From Thelonectria olida (taxonomy: Eukaryota; Ascomycota; Sordariomycetes; Hypocreales; Nectriaceae): a DNA stretch of 64,000 nucleotides. The position numbers were made by a program, and so were the translations under genes. The notes under the pieces were generated by a model that worked only from the letters and a program-made list of their open reading frames with translations, did not search any database and was not told where the DNA came from. How positions within the stretch are numbered: the first letter of the stretch is position 1; each line of letters opens with the position of its first letter. The stretch covers positions 1,860,001 through 1,924,000 of the forward strand of contig JAGPYM010000005.1 of the NCBI GenBank assembly GCA_020736575.1, read 5' to 3'. This document shows, piece by piece, positions 1 to 11,133 of this stretch.

Positions 1-999
1 TACATCATCTACCTACAGAAGCTCATGGAGGAGGTTGACGATGCCGTCTCCATCTCGCAGTCGTCGGATCATCTGACTGCCGAACTTCAGAGAATAAAGG
101 ACTTATATCTCCAGACCAAGTCGACACTACCTTTTGCCCTGAGCGAATGTCGTAAGTGTGCATCCGGCCAACCAGAATGGCGCCGTACTGACAGTCGATC
201 CATAGCTACCGTTCAGCTACAAGTCCACGTATTAGAATTGCTCATCTGTCAACCATCACCAGACAGCGTCTCACTCGGTCCCAATGGCTTTCAAAACGTC
301 CAAGGGGCTGCGAATCCGTCGGGCCTTCTCGACTGGTTATCCCAAAGCCTTGCAGCGGCAAAAAGTCTGATCAGCATCTTACTCATTCTCCCCCCTGGCG
401 AAGAAGGGCTCATGCCGAATATGAGCTGGGTCTGCTTGTACAGCACAGCATCCCTAGCGGTGAGGTTAGACTTACTAGCACTCCATTTCGACATGGGACA
501 TCTCCGTCGGATCCTCGACTTGACATACACTCTCCGGCAGATAATTATTCGCCTACAGACCTTGTCCAACTTCCAGTCGGGGCCCGAGGTTCCCAAAAAC
601 GCCTTCTACCACCTCACTATTCGGGCTCGACAAGTTGAAAATTGGTACCTCCACCATTTGTCACAGACAGATTCTCCCGACGTGAGGAGGTTTTCTTCCG
701 CCAGCTCATCACCTAGTAGCCTCCAAGCCACGGGCGAAACCCACACGCCATGTCCTCCCTTTCTGCCCAACACCAACCTTGTACCCAACGTACACATAAC
801 AAGCCAACCTGAGGCCTCGTGGACGGCTGCCAAGGCCATGGAGTTCGATCCCGATATATCCATGGGCAACATGCTCTTCACGGGGCACTTTGACTTTCTT
901 TCAGATGGATCCAGCGGGGGTTTTGGCATGCAGCCAGACCTCAGTTTTCAATCCACGCCAGAGGGTCATTTGGGCTCCAATTTTGATTCCGGTATATAG
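1..999 (+). CDS. C-terminal part of a fungal transcription factor (5' end outside window)
   Basis: The frame is open from base 1, so the ATG at 25 is probably internal; the true start lies upstream. A 54-bp intron at 152..205 (GTAAGT donor, CTGAC branch, ATAG acceptor) is in frame and lacks stops, but removing it gives a smoother protein running through PTVQLQVHVLELLICQ. The remainder is a helical leucine-rich stretch (LLDWLSQSLAAAKSLISILL, then LRRILDLTYTLRQII) followed by a Ser/Pro-rich tail ending in a Gly/Phe-rich low-complexity segment. This resembles the C-terminal regulatory half of Zn2Cys6 factors. No DNA-binding domain is visible because the N-terminus is missing, so the class is inferred from the helical pattern only. 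Confidence 0.6.
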   Translation, partial: YIIYLQKLMEEVDDAVSISQSSDHLTAELQRIKDLYLQTKSTLPFALSECRKCASGQPEWRRTDSRSIATVQLQVHVLELLICQPSPDSVSLGPNGFQNVQGAANPSGLLDWLSQSLAAAKSLISILLILPPGEEGLMPNMSWVCLYSTASLAVRLDLLALHFDMGHLRRILDLTYTLRQIIIRLQTLSNFQSGPEVPKNAFYHLTIRARQVENWYLHHLSQTDSPDVRRFSSASSSPSSLQATGETHTPCPPFLPNTNLVPNVHITSQPEASWTAAKAMEFDPDISMGNMLFTGHFDFLSDGSSGGFGMQPDLSFQSTPEGHLGSNFDSGI

Positions 1000-1151
1000 A
1001 TGGAAACGGAGTTGTGGTGCAATACATACCGGATTAGATAAGAGATACACGATGAAGCGATTCATGATACCTGGGGTGATTATATTCACCTTTCTATGAC
1101 TCTATATCTATACTTGTACAGTCGTAATCATTCATGGCGTATGGCATGGGA

Positions 1152-2414
1152 CTATTTACCCTTGCCCTTCTTCTTTTTTCCCTTGGCCGCATCCTTTTGC
1201 CTTTCATTCTCCTTTCCCTTCTTAATGGTCTTCAGCAAGTTTTCGATCTCGGTGGCCTGTTCCTGGTCCTTTTCTTCCTTAGCCTTTTTGTCATCCTGTG
1301 CCTTTTCTGCCCCTCTCTTCTTAGCCTGAGCCTTTTCTACTCTCTCAATCAGGGCGTCGCTCTCCTCCCAGAGTTTTTTGGCAACCTCCTCATCCTTGAC
1401 CTCTCTGCGCGCAAAGTCCATTTCCATGCACTCCTTGATCAACTTGCCACCCTGGCCACGACCCAGTTCATTCTCCATGGCGGCGTACAGAATCGACTGC
1501 GCAGCCATCTGGGGAGACTTGAGCAAGAACCAGGGCACCGTGTATCCAACAAGATACAGCGCGAGCCCCCACAAAGAGCCCCTCGTCAGCCAGCGACGAG
1601 TGCTCGGCGTGCGCGCAAGACCAGGATCAACGAAGATGACACGCGCGTTCATCGGCGCGCCATCGGGTCGCTTGTAGGCGTCGAGGTGCTTCTGAAAGGC
1701 ATGTCCAAACACGTTCAGCGCGAGCTTGCTGCGCGCGTACGCGGTGCCGGGCGACCAGGTGGATGCGGACAGGGCCTCTGTGAGGGATGGAGAACCGATG
1801 TATGAGGAGCAGGTTGCGATGATAACACGGACGTCTCGGTCGATGGGCTGGACTCGGAGCGCAGGACTGAGAATGCCCAGGAGGTGGAAGTTTGCAAGGA
1901 AATTGACCATCCACGTTTCTTCGATGCCCTCCGCGGACTCCTTTCTCTTGCCACCAGGTGGTGTCAGGGTCGACGCGCACAGCACAACCATGTCCAGTCT
2001 CCGAGGCGGCGCATTGTCAATCCACTTGGTAGCGAACTTTCGAATACTGTGTAAACTCTTAAGATCGACTTGCTCCGTGTAGATGAGCTGGTTGTTGGTC
2101 TTGTCGCGCAGGTCCTGGATGTATTCGACGAGGAACGGATCGGTGGGCGGGTTCTGGGAGAGCAGGACAAGCTGGGCGCCGCGGGTTGCAAGTTCGAGAG
2201 CGGTTTGGGCGCCGATTCCAGAGGTTCCGCCGGTGAGAATGACAACTTTTCCGTGGAGATTCTTCTCGGATGGGTTTGTGCGGCCGGAGGTGTAGAGCTT
2301 GAGGAGGGTGAAGAAGGTTATGGAGAGGAGCGTGTAGCAGATGGATTTGAAGTTGCGGAGGATGATGTCGGGGATGCCGTTATAGAGAACGCCCATGAGG
2401 AGGACGACCGCCAT
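1152..2414 (-). CDS. Membrane-anchored short-chain dehydrogenase/reductase
   Basis: Single-exon gene of 420 aa. A hydrophobic segment at about residues 26-42 should anchor it in a membrane (ER or lipid droplet, inferred). The Rossmann dinucleotide motif TGGTSGIG is at 61-68, a serine-containing strand (ATCSSYIG) follows at about 200-207, and the catalytic YARSK (Tyr226, Lys230) is intact, so an active NAD(P)H-dependent oxidoreductase is expected. A second hydrophobic stretch (LWGLALYLVGYTVPWFLL) lies after the active site. The last about 75 residues form a Lys/Glu-rich charged tail ending KKKKGKGK, unusual for the family. Similar fungal proteins are often annotated as retinol dehydrogenase-like; the substrate cannot be read from the sequence. 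A CCAAT box (minus strand, 2447-2451) lies close upstream. Confidence 0.85.
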   Translation of the reverse strand: MAVVLLMGVLYNGIPDIILRNFKSICYTLLSITFFTLLKLYTSGRTNPSEKNLHGKVVILTGGTSGIGAQTALELATRGAQLVLLSQNPPTDPFLVEYIQDLRDKTNNQLIYTEQVDLKSLHSIRKFATKWIDNAPPRRLDMVVLCASTLTPPGGKRKESAEGIEETWMVNFLANFHLLGILSPALRVQPIDRDVRVIIATCSSYIGSPSLTEALSASTWSPGTAYARSKLALNVFGHAFQKHLDAYKRPDGAPMNARVIFVDPGLARTPSTRRWLTRGSLWGLALYLVGYTVPWFLLKSPQMAAQSILYAAMENELGRGQGGKLIKECMEMDFARREVKDEEVAKKLWEESDALIERVEKAQAKKRGAEKAQDDKKAKEEKDQEQATEIENLLKTIKKGKENERQKDAAKGKKKKGKGK

Positions 2415-2780
2415 GGTTTGAGTCGGGGGCCGAGGGTTCGGCTGTGATTGGGATTAAAAAAGCGAATTCCCGCGCATTCCGAAGAAATTTGCAGAAGAAT
2501 TGGGCCAGGCCTGGTTCAAGAGGCTCTTGGGGAATGGGAAAGGAGAGGAAGGATCTAAACGGACGTGTCCTGGACATCGCCCACGCGGCCTCACGTGATT
2601 AGGAGCCCTCCTTAATTGAGCTCCAACTTGATGGCGACAGAGCAAACAAATCTGGCTTAAAGCATCTGTCAACATGGGAATTTTGGTATTGAATTAAGTG
2701 ATTGACAATAACTATTATCATTGTATTTTATATCGGGTTTCATGGTCGCCAGCAGAAAAAAATCTGACCACCCTCTTTCC
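2415..2780. other. Intergenic, promoter of the SDR gene
   Basis: Lies between the start of the SDR gene and the 3' end of the DUF2235 gene. It contains a minus-strand CCAAT box at 2447-2451 and a CACGTG palindrome at 2592-2597. Nothing else was recognised. Confidence 0.5.
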
Positions 2781-4800
2781 TTATTTCGTAGGATCCATGG
2801 GCTCCTCTGTCTCCGGATTCTTCCTCACCCAAATCTCGTCAATTGGATCGCCAGGGTTTTCAACGCAGATCCATTCGCCGATGCCATGTTCTTTGGCAGC
2901 CAGTCTCACGCCTCGACCGCCTCCGCCGATGATGAGATTGCCCGGACGATAGCACTCGTCCGTGTGCATGCGGCGGATGACGCTGCCGTGGACTCGCACA
3001 GCATCGGGAATGTCTCGCACTTCGCCGCAGGGAAGAGGCCATCTTATCGGCCTCCATGACCCGTCGGGCTGAAGATCCATTCTTCGGAAGGGGAGGTACT
3101 CCATGAACTTCCACGCCGTGACGGCGATGGTCCCGAGCCCCTGGCCGTACTCGAGTGAGTCGTGGATTCGGGCATTGCACGCCTTGTGCATTATGTCGTG
3201 GAAGCTTCCGGGCGGGTGCTCGGACTCGGTCTTCATCTTGTCATCTGAGTTGAAGCTGGGCATGGTGGGTGTCATGCTGGGACCATCCGCACCGTTGGCG
3301 ACGCGGATATCGGGGATTCCTTTCTCTTCGACGCGGTCGCCCTCTGCGATTTCGTTAAACTCCTCGGCCGCAGCACATCCCATCTCTGCCACCTTGACTT
3401 CGTCGAATGGAAGGCCCGCGCGGATGGCTTGTCTCACCATCCAGACGAGGGGAATATGACTTGCACTTTTGCTTTCTTCGAGCATCTCCCAGCCTCCACC
3501 GACGTCAGCGTGGCCGCCAGAAAACCAAACCTCGTCAATGTCTTGGCTATCGTCTTCGGGATCGACTTCGGAAATAGGAATGGCAGAGATGTTGGACATG
3601 GTCTCAAAGTCGCACCGCCGGTTTTGTCTCTGCGCTGACTTGGATCGGGCACGATACGGCGCGTAGTTGGAACCCGAGCCGCCGGATGGTCCGTCATCGT
3701 TGTTCTCCCCAGGTATCAGGAAGGTAGACTTTCGTCGTCCTCTATCATTCTGACCGTTGTGCTCATCCTTTGCCACCCTGCCATCACGCAGGTCGTCGAC
3801 GAATTCTCCAAGGTGACGATGATGCTTGTGCTCTTTTTGCCCCTTGGCTTGGTACATCAAGTCCTGACGGAACTTGGCCCGCCGTTCGTCAATGCTGACT
3901 GCATGTCGAATCACTTTGGCGCTGCTGCGAGCTGTGTAAGGAAATTTGCTGCGTTGCATCCAGGCAGCTTCGAACCGCGGCACCGAATTGACCGTGTCAA
4001 AGAGTCCGAGGAATCGAATGCGGCCAACGGGTCTGGAAAAGGTTTCGCGGAATCCCTTCATGAAGCGATACATTTCATCTCTTTTCTGGCGGTTCAACTT
4101 TTCTTCCTTTTCGGAGCCGCCTGAAAGGGCCTCGCGGGCCTGCCACTCGGCAAAGGCCTTCCATGCGAACTTGACCATTTCTTCGTTGCCGTGAGACAGG
4201 AGGCCGATGTGGTCGAGCATTTCAGCGAGGAAACGAGCAATGTATGCGCCTCGACTGAAGCCGAACATGTAAATCTCGTCGCCGGGGTTGTAGAATCGCA
4301 TCAAGAACCGGTAGCCACCCACGACGTGTTGGTCGAAAGAAGAACCGATAGCCGAGTCCTTGGCCTTTTGGTACCACGACTTCATCCGGGCGCGCATGCC
4401 AGTGTGAGTAAGAGAGCCGGACACGACGTAGGTGCCGATGCCAGCTGTATTTGCGACAATGGGTCAACGGCTGTATGGAATTTGTCATAGCAATGAACTT
4501 ACGTTGATAATAGTGATACTGGTCACCAGCTGTCCGATCCAGCATGCGAAAGATTTTGAGGATATTGCTGTCGCTGTCGTCGCCGTGGAACTTATTGCCG
4601 GTGCCGTCGAAGCAGAGCACCAGCTTCCTTGGCTTTCGACCGGGCTCTGGAGCTGGCTGTACGGGAGCCATGACGGGCGTGGATGGTCTGCTGGGGAAGT
4701 CATGGTAAGAGGAGGAGGGGGCTTTGTGAGTCTCTTTTACCGACGGCGGCGGCGGCGGCGCGTGTTGCGCAGAGACGGGAGCGAGATGTGATGTGTCCAT
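2781..4800 (-). CDS. DUF2235 (T6SS Tle1-like) alpha/beta hydrolase
   Basis: Two exons, 4800..4503 and 4444..2781, with a 58-bp intron (GTAAGT..ATACAG); the spliced product is 653 aa. After a proline-rich N-terminus comes [13 protein letters not shown], the DUF2235 opening strand and Asp; the splice recreates QPGIGTY. The nucleophile elbow [15 protein letters not shown] has the G-x-S-x-G pattern. A later Asp/Gly-rich segment ([14 protein letters not shown]) is also typical of the family. Members are related to the catalytic domain of bacterial Tle1 phospholipases; in fungi the substrate is unknown. A basic linker ([13 protein letters not shown]) interrupts the domain. I chose the ATG at 4800 because upstream codons look non-coding. 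Probably cytosolic: no signal peptide. Confidence 0.9.
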
Positions 4801-6750
4801 TGCGTGCGTCTGTGTGACACGGCAGAGCTGCAGTGTAATTGCAGAAGAATTACGAGTCTTGCAGGTTTGCCTCACCCACTCATCAGGATCGTCAAGCCAC
4901 GGGATGGATGGACCATGGAGTATTCGTGCAGCAGCAGCAACAGCGGGCTTTGGGCATGAACGAATACCTAGTCCAATCCACGGCAGCAAAAGGGAGTGGG
5001 CATGGTCCCGTTTTTACATGTTCGCAGAGACGCTGTCTCAAAGAGAAAAGCCATCGACGCAAGGCCAAGATGAGAGACAGCAGCGCCGGAAAGTCATTGT
5101 ACCAACTTGGACGCCCCGACGACCACATGCGGTGTGATGTACATTGTCATTCCGGTCCCCAGTCGAACGAAGAAGGGCAGATTGACCAATCCGACGGGGC
5201 AGCAGCGGTATTACTGTACGAGGGGGACGGGGCGGTGGCTTTCTGGGCCGCCTTTGATTGCATCGAATTGACAAGTCTTTACTCGACAGAGCGAAGAAGC
5301 AAACGCATGTCTCAGAGCTCAGACAGTGCGGTGGGTGCAAATGAGTGGGCGATGATTTAACTAGTGTGCATGCAGGCGTGGGCGCCAGTTCAGCTGTAAT
5401 GGGGAGTGAGAGACGTGACGATCTTTTACTACTTCCGAGACGGGACACCAGCGATCAGTCAATGAGGGTGGAGAAGATGGAGATGATGTGTCTGGGGGGG
5501 GAGACGGCCATGAGGAACTGCTTGGGTCGACTAATGACATAACTTGGCTGTTATGAAGATGACTTACACCGAGACAGACACGAAGAAAGGCACAGCAACG
5601 ACGGAAGACGGAACACACTCATTATCACCACCCGCCCTTCTCACAAAACACCATCGACAACAAGACTGCCCGATTGATGATCCCTGCTGCCATTGCTTCT
5701 TCTTTAGTCCGTGTAGCTAGGCCACCCCGGCCCGTCAGCTAGCCTCCCTCCCGGCCACCCTCTCCTGGTCCCTCCACTCATCGACTGCAGTGGCCGTCAG
5801 CTTCGCCTCGGTTCGTCCAACTACCGGAGGATTTATCCTTGGTTGGTGATTAGCGCGCCAGCCTCAGTTCTCTTCTGCAAATCCCAGCCGACAGAGTCCA
5901 TATTTCGCTGTCAAGCTCACCCTTTCGGCTTGTTCCCCTTGCTCGTGCGCACATTTGTCCAGCTGCAAGAATGGACCAACGGGAAGAGAGGGATACGAAG
6001 GACACACACTTTGAGTCGCGTCTCATCCACTTTTGATATCTCGCCTGGCGAATCGACATGGGCATATTTGCATGCGCGCCTTTGCTTGAAAATGTCGTCG
6101 ACGCCGTCTCTCAAGCTAGGGCTCGGTGGCGGACGCTACCTTAAGGGCCCGTCATTAGGACATGGTAAGAAAGGGCGTTCAAAGAGCCGAGTTCATGTGG
6201 TGCATTCACGTCACGGCGGGAGCCCCCGCAGACGGAGGAGGAGAAGGAGACGGTGTGGCCTCGCAACTCTGGTCTAACCAACGGCATTGACCTGAGGTAT
6301 TCTCTCTGATGTCATTCTCGATATGGGCATGACTGAAGAAAGATGCGTAGAGAGTGAAGGCGGACTCATGCAGGGTGAAGACGCAAACTGGTGGAGAAGA
6401 CTTCAGCTTCCAAGCAAAGGAAATACGACTGGCTCAACCCGTACCGTCTGGAGGCAGCAAAACGCATGTGACCTGTCCGGTCAATGCCCATTCGTTGAGA
6501 AACATGAACAGTTATATCCCGTGGTGAGACATGGCCGTCATGGATTCCTTCTCGTCCATTGACTATGCCTGGTAATGCATCCATCATGTCTTGTCTCTCA
6601 CGGCTGGGGATGAACATTAGGGAGCCCTACCAGACACAGGTGAAGCAGATTCACAAACTGTCAAGGCCTGAAACTGCTTGGCATCCAACTTATATCCACG
6701 TACTATAAGAACTGCCACTCTCTAGATACGATACCCTCTTACACACATCC
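4801..6750. other. Intergenic region without a supportable gene
   Basis: About 1.95 kb upstream of the DUF2235 gene and downstream of the crotonase gene. Short open frames occur on both strands (for example 5843-6277) but have no domain, no splice support and arginine-rich low-complexity translations. It may hold a long promoter or leader for the DUF2235 gene. Confidence 0.5.
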
Positions 6751-7632
6751 CTACAACTTGCTATCCCTCCAGACCGCCTTTCTCTTCTCAACAAAGCTCA
6801 AAACACCCTCCTTCATATTCTCCCCCCCATCCATCGCCCGATATATCCCACCGTCCACCCTCTGCGTGCTCGCCCTCGGGTCCTCCGCCTCCCACCCGCC
6901 CAGCAGGCCCTCGCGCGACACAATCACCGCGTCCGGCGAGTTGCCCGCCATCTCCGCCGCCCACCGCAGCGCCTCCTCGACCACGCCCGCGTTGACCTCC
7001 TCCTGCGCAGGCTTCCCCGCCGAACCCGTAGACTCGACCACCTTGTTGACGAGCCCCCAGGCTTCTAGCTGCGTAGCCGTGTACGTCCGCCCCAGCAGCG
7101 CCATCTCCGACGCTCGCTGGCGGCCTACAGTTCGCACAATGCGCGGGAGAGCGCCGGCGATGGCCACCACGCCGCGGGTCACTTCGGGCAGCCCAAACTT
7201 GGCCGTCTCGGCCGCAATCACCATGTCGACGTTGAGGGCCATCTCGAACCCTCCGCCGAGACACAAGCCGTTGACGGCAGCAATGACGGGCTTCTTGCCG
7301 CGCCGGTTGCTCAAGCCGCCAAACCCGTCGTCGGCCCACATCTCACCACCGCTCACGCCCTGAGTGAGCTCGTGCTCGTTGTTCTTGTCGTGCCACTCCT
7401 TCAAGTCAGCGCCTGCGCAGAACGCCCTTCCGGCTCCCGTGATGACGGCGCAGCGCAGGCCGGGCTCGGCGTCGTACCAGGACCACAGCTCGGCGAGGGC
7501 AAAGTGCATGTGGCGGCGGAGGGCGTTGAGCTGTTTGGGGCGGTTGAGGGTGACGAGGAGGACGTGGGGACGCGGGGAGGAGAGGAGGACGCCTGGGACT
7601 TCTGGGGGCGGGCGGGAGAAGGTCTGGGACAT
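6751..7632 (-). CDS. Peroxisomal enoyl-CoA hydratase/isomerase (crotonase family)
   Basis: From the ATG at 7632 (MSQTFSRPP) the product is 293 aa. The oxyanion-hole motif AFCAGADLKEW and the second one LCLGGGFEMAL are present, and both catalytic glutamates of hydratases are kept (GGGFE and FGLPEV). The C-terminus is SKL, a canonical type 1 peroxisomal targeting signal, so it should act in the peroxisome, probably in fatty-acid or other acyl-CoA breakdown. The frame is open upstream with further ATGs at 7710 and 7770; the longer N-termini are low-complexity and would not fit the family start, so I prefer the short form. The sequence is very GC-rich. The exact substrate is not predictable. Confidence 0.88.
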   Translation of the reverse strand: MSQTFSRPPPEVPGVLLSSPRPHVLLVTLNRPKQLNALRRHMHFALAELWSWYDAEPGLRCAVITGAGRAFCAGADLKEWHDKNNEHELTQGVSGGEMWADDGFGGLSNRRGKKPVIAAVNGLCLGGGFEMALNVDMVIAAETAKFGLPEVTRGVVAIAGALPRIVRTVGRQRASEMALLGRTYTATQLEAWGLVNKVVESTGSAGKPAQEEVNAGVVEEALRWAAEMAGNSPDAVIVSREGLLGGWEAEDPRASTQRVDGGIYRAMDGGENMKEGVLSFVEKRKAVWRDSKL

Positions 7633-8248
7633 GATGAGGGAGTTGGGAAAGGTTGTGACGGTGAGGGTGAAGAAGTGAGGGCCTGAGTGGGAGTGGTAGA
7701 GCTTGGGCATGGGTGAGGGTATTCCCAGGAGTGATGTGGATGTGATGGGCCTGATGTAGGTGACAAACACAGGCTGATGTGTACAATCTGGAGATGAATT
7801 GATAAGATGATAGTTAGCTATTACTCAATCGTGTCTTGACGGCATTGACAAGTAGTCCACTCAGTTTGCTTCCCCAGATTCTCTCCATTCCTCGACGACA
7901 TCCTTGGAAGTTGGGGTCAAAGTGTGGGGAACCTCGGCATCTCGGTTGCTACTCCAATCGACGTTGCATTGTTCCCGGCTGTAACAAGAGACGTTCGTTA
8001 TCCATTGCACTGTAGCTCAGGCAGGCCCTCAAACGTCACGCACAACAAGAGACATCAAGATGTACACTCTCCCTTCTTCCTCTCATCGTGAATAGCATCA
8101 AAGACCCAGGACAAGCAATATTCTCTTCTTTTCCAACTCCTGAAATCCACGTCATAGTATGAATACGTATCCCCCGACTACTAATATAATAGTACAATTA
8201 AGTCAACCCTCATCGTGTTTCCTTAGCCGTTCCTTCAACACGCGTCTC
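7633..8248. other. Intergenic region
   Basis: Promoter of the crotonase gene and 3' flank of the RBM25-like gene. No coding, RNA or repeat signal was recognised. Confidence 0.5.
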
Positions 8249-10711
8249 TCAAGCTGGCAATCCCCTCTTCTCACTCTCCGTAAAGAAGATGACCATACGC
8301 CAGAGCTTCTTGACCAAATCCTCTGCTTCGTCGTCGAGTGCCTGTACTCAGTTAGTCACGATGCCTTCACATATAAACACGCAGGACGACAGAAAAGAGA
8401 TAGACTCACCCCCTCCAGTTCCTCGACCAAAGCTGCCGCTGTCCCGTGTCCTCGCAGGTGTTCCTCCACAGCCTCCACCAGCATCTCCTCCTGGACGCCC
8501 AAGTATTCGACAATCTTCTTCTCCACAAACGGCCGCAGCTTTTCCTTGACAACCCCGTCGTCCATGTAGTCCCACTTGACCTCCCAGTTCCAGAGCCCCT
8601 CCTTGTCCGATGGGATCTCCTGGGCCAGCGCTCTGACGGCCTGAGAAATCTCCTCGTCCGTCATTGAGGCGGTTGCTGACGAGGGCTCGAACTGGATCGG
8701 AATGAGCTGTCGCTTGGCCGACGCATCGGTTTCTTCGTCGTCTAGTAGACCCTCCACCTCGGCAATGGTGCGCCGTTGAGGAGCCGCTCTTGATGCCTGA
8801 GCTCGTTGAGCTGCTGCACCAAGGGACAACTTGAACGGCTGTGGCGCTGACACTGAAGGCGCTTGTCGTGATTCCATCTCCTCGGCCTGCTTGTCCAAGA
8901 ACGAATCTGCCATTCCTCGTGCCCGTTCCACGGCGGCCCGCTCGCGGCGCTCTTCGTCGCGCTCTGCTTTCCGGTCGCCTTCGTCCCTCGCCTCCTCGTC
9001 CGCTCGATCAATGGCTCTCTTCCGCGCCCAGTCACCGTGATCTCGGTAGTAAGGATGCGATTTTCGACTCGACTCCCTCTCGTCGTCCCAAGCCTTTTCC
9101 CTCTCCAGCTGGTCCTGTTTCCTCCGCTCAAAAGACTCTGTATCCTGTCGCTCACGTTCCCGTTCTCGTTCCAGTGCCGCTTGTCTTGATCGTTCTCGGT
9201 TGCTCCACTTGCGCTCAGCCTCGAGATACATCTTCTCGGCATCGGCCTTTTGTTTCGAGAGTTGCCGTTGGTGAAGCTCTTCGTCATCGGCCTCTGTCTC
9301 TTCATCTTCTCTGTTGATCGAGAGATCCGTGTTGGATATGCCTCCATTCACAAAAGCGATGCGCCCTTGGCCACTCTGACCCCTTGGACCGGATGGTGCA
9401 TTCAGCACACCTCCTCTAGGTCCCAAGGGAATGCTGTTGGCACCTGGCGGGGGAGAGTCAAGGCGGGACGATCGAGGGGCCCCATTTCGCTGACGCTCAA
9501 GTTCCTCCATCTCTTCTTCCCGCTTCAGTCGCTCCACGTCCCGCTGGTTGCTGCGCTCGCGGAACGCTGCGATTTCTCCAGCCACTACCTCGCGCATCTC
9601 GGCAGGAATATCTGCAAGCTCGTCGTCCTGAGCAAGAGGAATATTAACCACCTCAACGCTATCGCCCGATTCCGCGTTCCCCATCGTAACGTCTCCTGAG
9701 CTGTCGGTCGCTGTAGTCGTTGTAGGATAGAACAATTCCCGAATAACATCCTTCAAAGCAGCTCGGGCAGCTGCTATCCTCTCCACCGTATCGGGATCGT
9801 CTCCATCTCGGCCTTCCTCGTGCGACTCGACATATTTAATCGAACTGGGGTCGACAGCGATCTGGAGCTTCGTCTTCTCAATTCCTTCAAACGTGTCGTC
9901 CTTGGGCGCATCTCCAGCAGCCTGTTGTCGCTTAACAGGGACCTCAACAGCCTCGTCCTGCAAGAGCTTGATCGCGACAGATAGGGAATCCGTATCCTCA
10001 AATTGCGCGAATCCGAACTTGGAGCCCTTGTGGTCCTCCATCACACTCGCAGCCGCGTCCCACTTCCTCAGCTTTCCCACGGCTCCGAGAAGCTTCTCCA
10101 TGCCCTCGTCGCTACCAACGCCTTCGGGAATCTGATGTATGAATATCGTTCGCAGCTTCTCTTCGTTGGTCGGGGGTACCAGGACCTGCATAGCATCCCT
10201 CGCCGCCGCCCTGTCCCGATCCGAACCCCTCTCCATGCCCAGCCCCTGTCGTCCACCACCGCTCGAGCCAGAACGATCATCACCTCTCCCTCCCATCGCG
10301 GGGGGCCAGACTTGCCAGCTGCGGTACCGAGGCGGATCACGGGGGCGTTGAAGTTGATGTTAGGCATGTTGGCGGGTGCCTGGAAGTTTGGAGGGAGGCC
10401 GCTTGGACGATTAGCTTGGGTGGCGCTAGACTGCTGGACACCTGGAGGTGCCATGCCCGGGGCAGAGGACATGCCTGGAGGAGCTCCTGTGAAGCAAATG
10501 TTAGCCAGTCTTTCACGAGTCGCTTCGTGGAAATGGAGGCGCGTACCTAGACCAGGAGGAGGGGCCATGCTGGGAGGAGCATTGTTGGCGCCAGGATACC
10601 CTCCGTAGGAGGGCGGAGCGCCGTAGGGGTTATCTTGTAGTTCATTTAGTCGGTTATTGAATTGCCATCAGTCGGTGGTGTACACTCACTTCCGTAGGGA
10701 TTGTAGGCCAT
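8249..10711 (-). CDS. RBM25-like pre-mRNA splicing factor (RRM + PWI)
   Basis: Exons: 10711..10690 (MAYNPYG), 10633..10547, 10486 to 8410 with one irregularity, and 8341..8249. Introns at 10634..10689 (56 bp), 10487..10546 (60 bp) and 8342..8409 (68 bp, CTAAC branch) restore frame exactly. The N-terminus is Pro/Gly/Tyr-rich; an RRM follows (RTIFIHQIPEGV ... FGFAQFED), then a long Arg/Glu/Asp-rich coiled middle, and a C-terminal PWI domain (LWNWEVKWDYMDD ... DEAEDLVKKLWRMVIFF). This is the RBM25 architecture, a U1-associated splicing regulator in the nucleus. Between about 10290 and 10327 the frame must change. Either a 38-bp intron (GTACCG..GGGAG) gives 746 aa, or one base is missing in the six-C run at 10300-10305, giving 759 aa. 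It diverges from the bS21m gene. Confidence 0.85.
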
Positions 10712-11133
10712 CTTCTCCGCGCTCGGCGCAACGCCCCTCGTCGCAAACGCAGTCGCAAAAAGTTAGGTCCTTCGAACGTCGTCCTCGGTCGGATCGAGAT
10801 CTGGCTTCGAATCAAGTGAGTGTTGCTAGCCCCGGAGAGAAGAACAATTCAGCTGTTCGGAAAGAAGAAGAAAGGTGATACCAGGTTTTTGCGAGGGAAA
10901 GGCGACCGAGTTTGAAATTCCAGATTGGCAAGGCTGAAGTGATGGAATCCTGGGCGGTGGATCAGCGCGCGTGATTGGCTCCAGAAAAAATTCCGAGCCA
11001 CTGAACTCAGCCGCACCAACGTTTATCCGAGCTATCATGGCTTTTCGGAGCATCAGCTTCGCTCATTCAAGATTGGACGACGACAACTTCAAGTCTGCCA
11101 ATTGGGCTTAGTTCCTGTAGTCTGTCCAGCAAC
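10712..11133. promoter_or_regulatory. Divergent promoter between RBM25-like and bS21m genes
   Basis: A 422-bp region between two start codons pointing away from each other. A CCAAT box reads as ATTGG at 10974-10978. No clear TATA box, as expected for housekeeping genes. Confidence 0.5.
11037..11111 (+). other. Possible upstream ORF in the bS21m leader
   Basis: An ATG at 11037 opens a 24-codon frame (MAFRSISFAH...) that ends with TAG at 11109-11111, 22 bases before the main start. If the transcript begins upstream of it, this would act as a uORF. The transcript start is unknown. Confidence 0.3.

Noticed and set aside
5843..6277. 144-codon plus-strand frame upstream of the crotonase gene
   Set aside because: Arg/Ser-rich low-complexity translation with no motif; more likely leader or spacer DNA.
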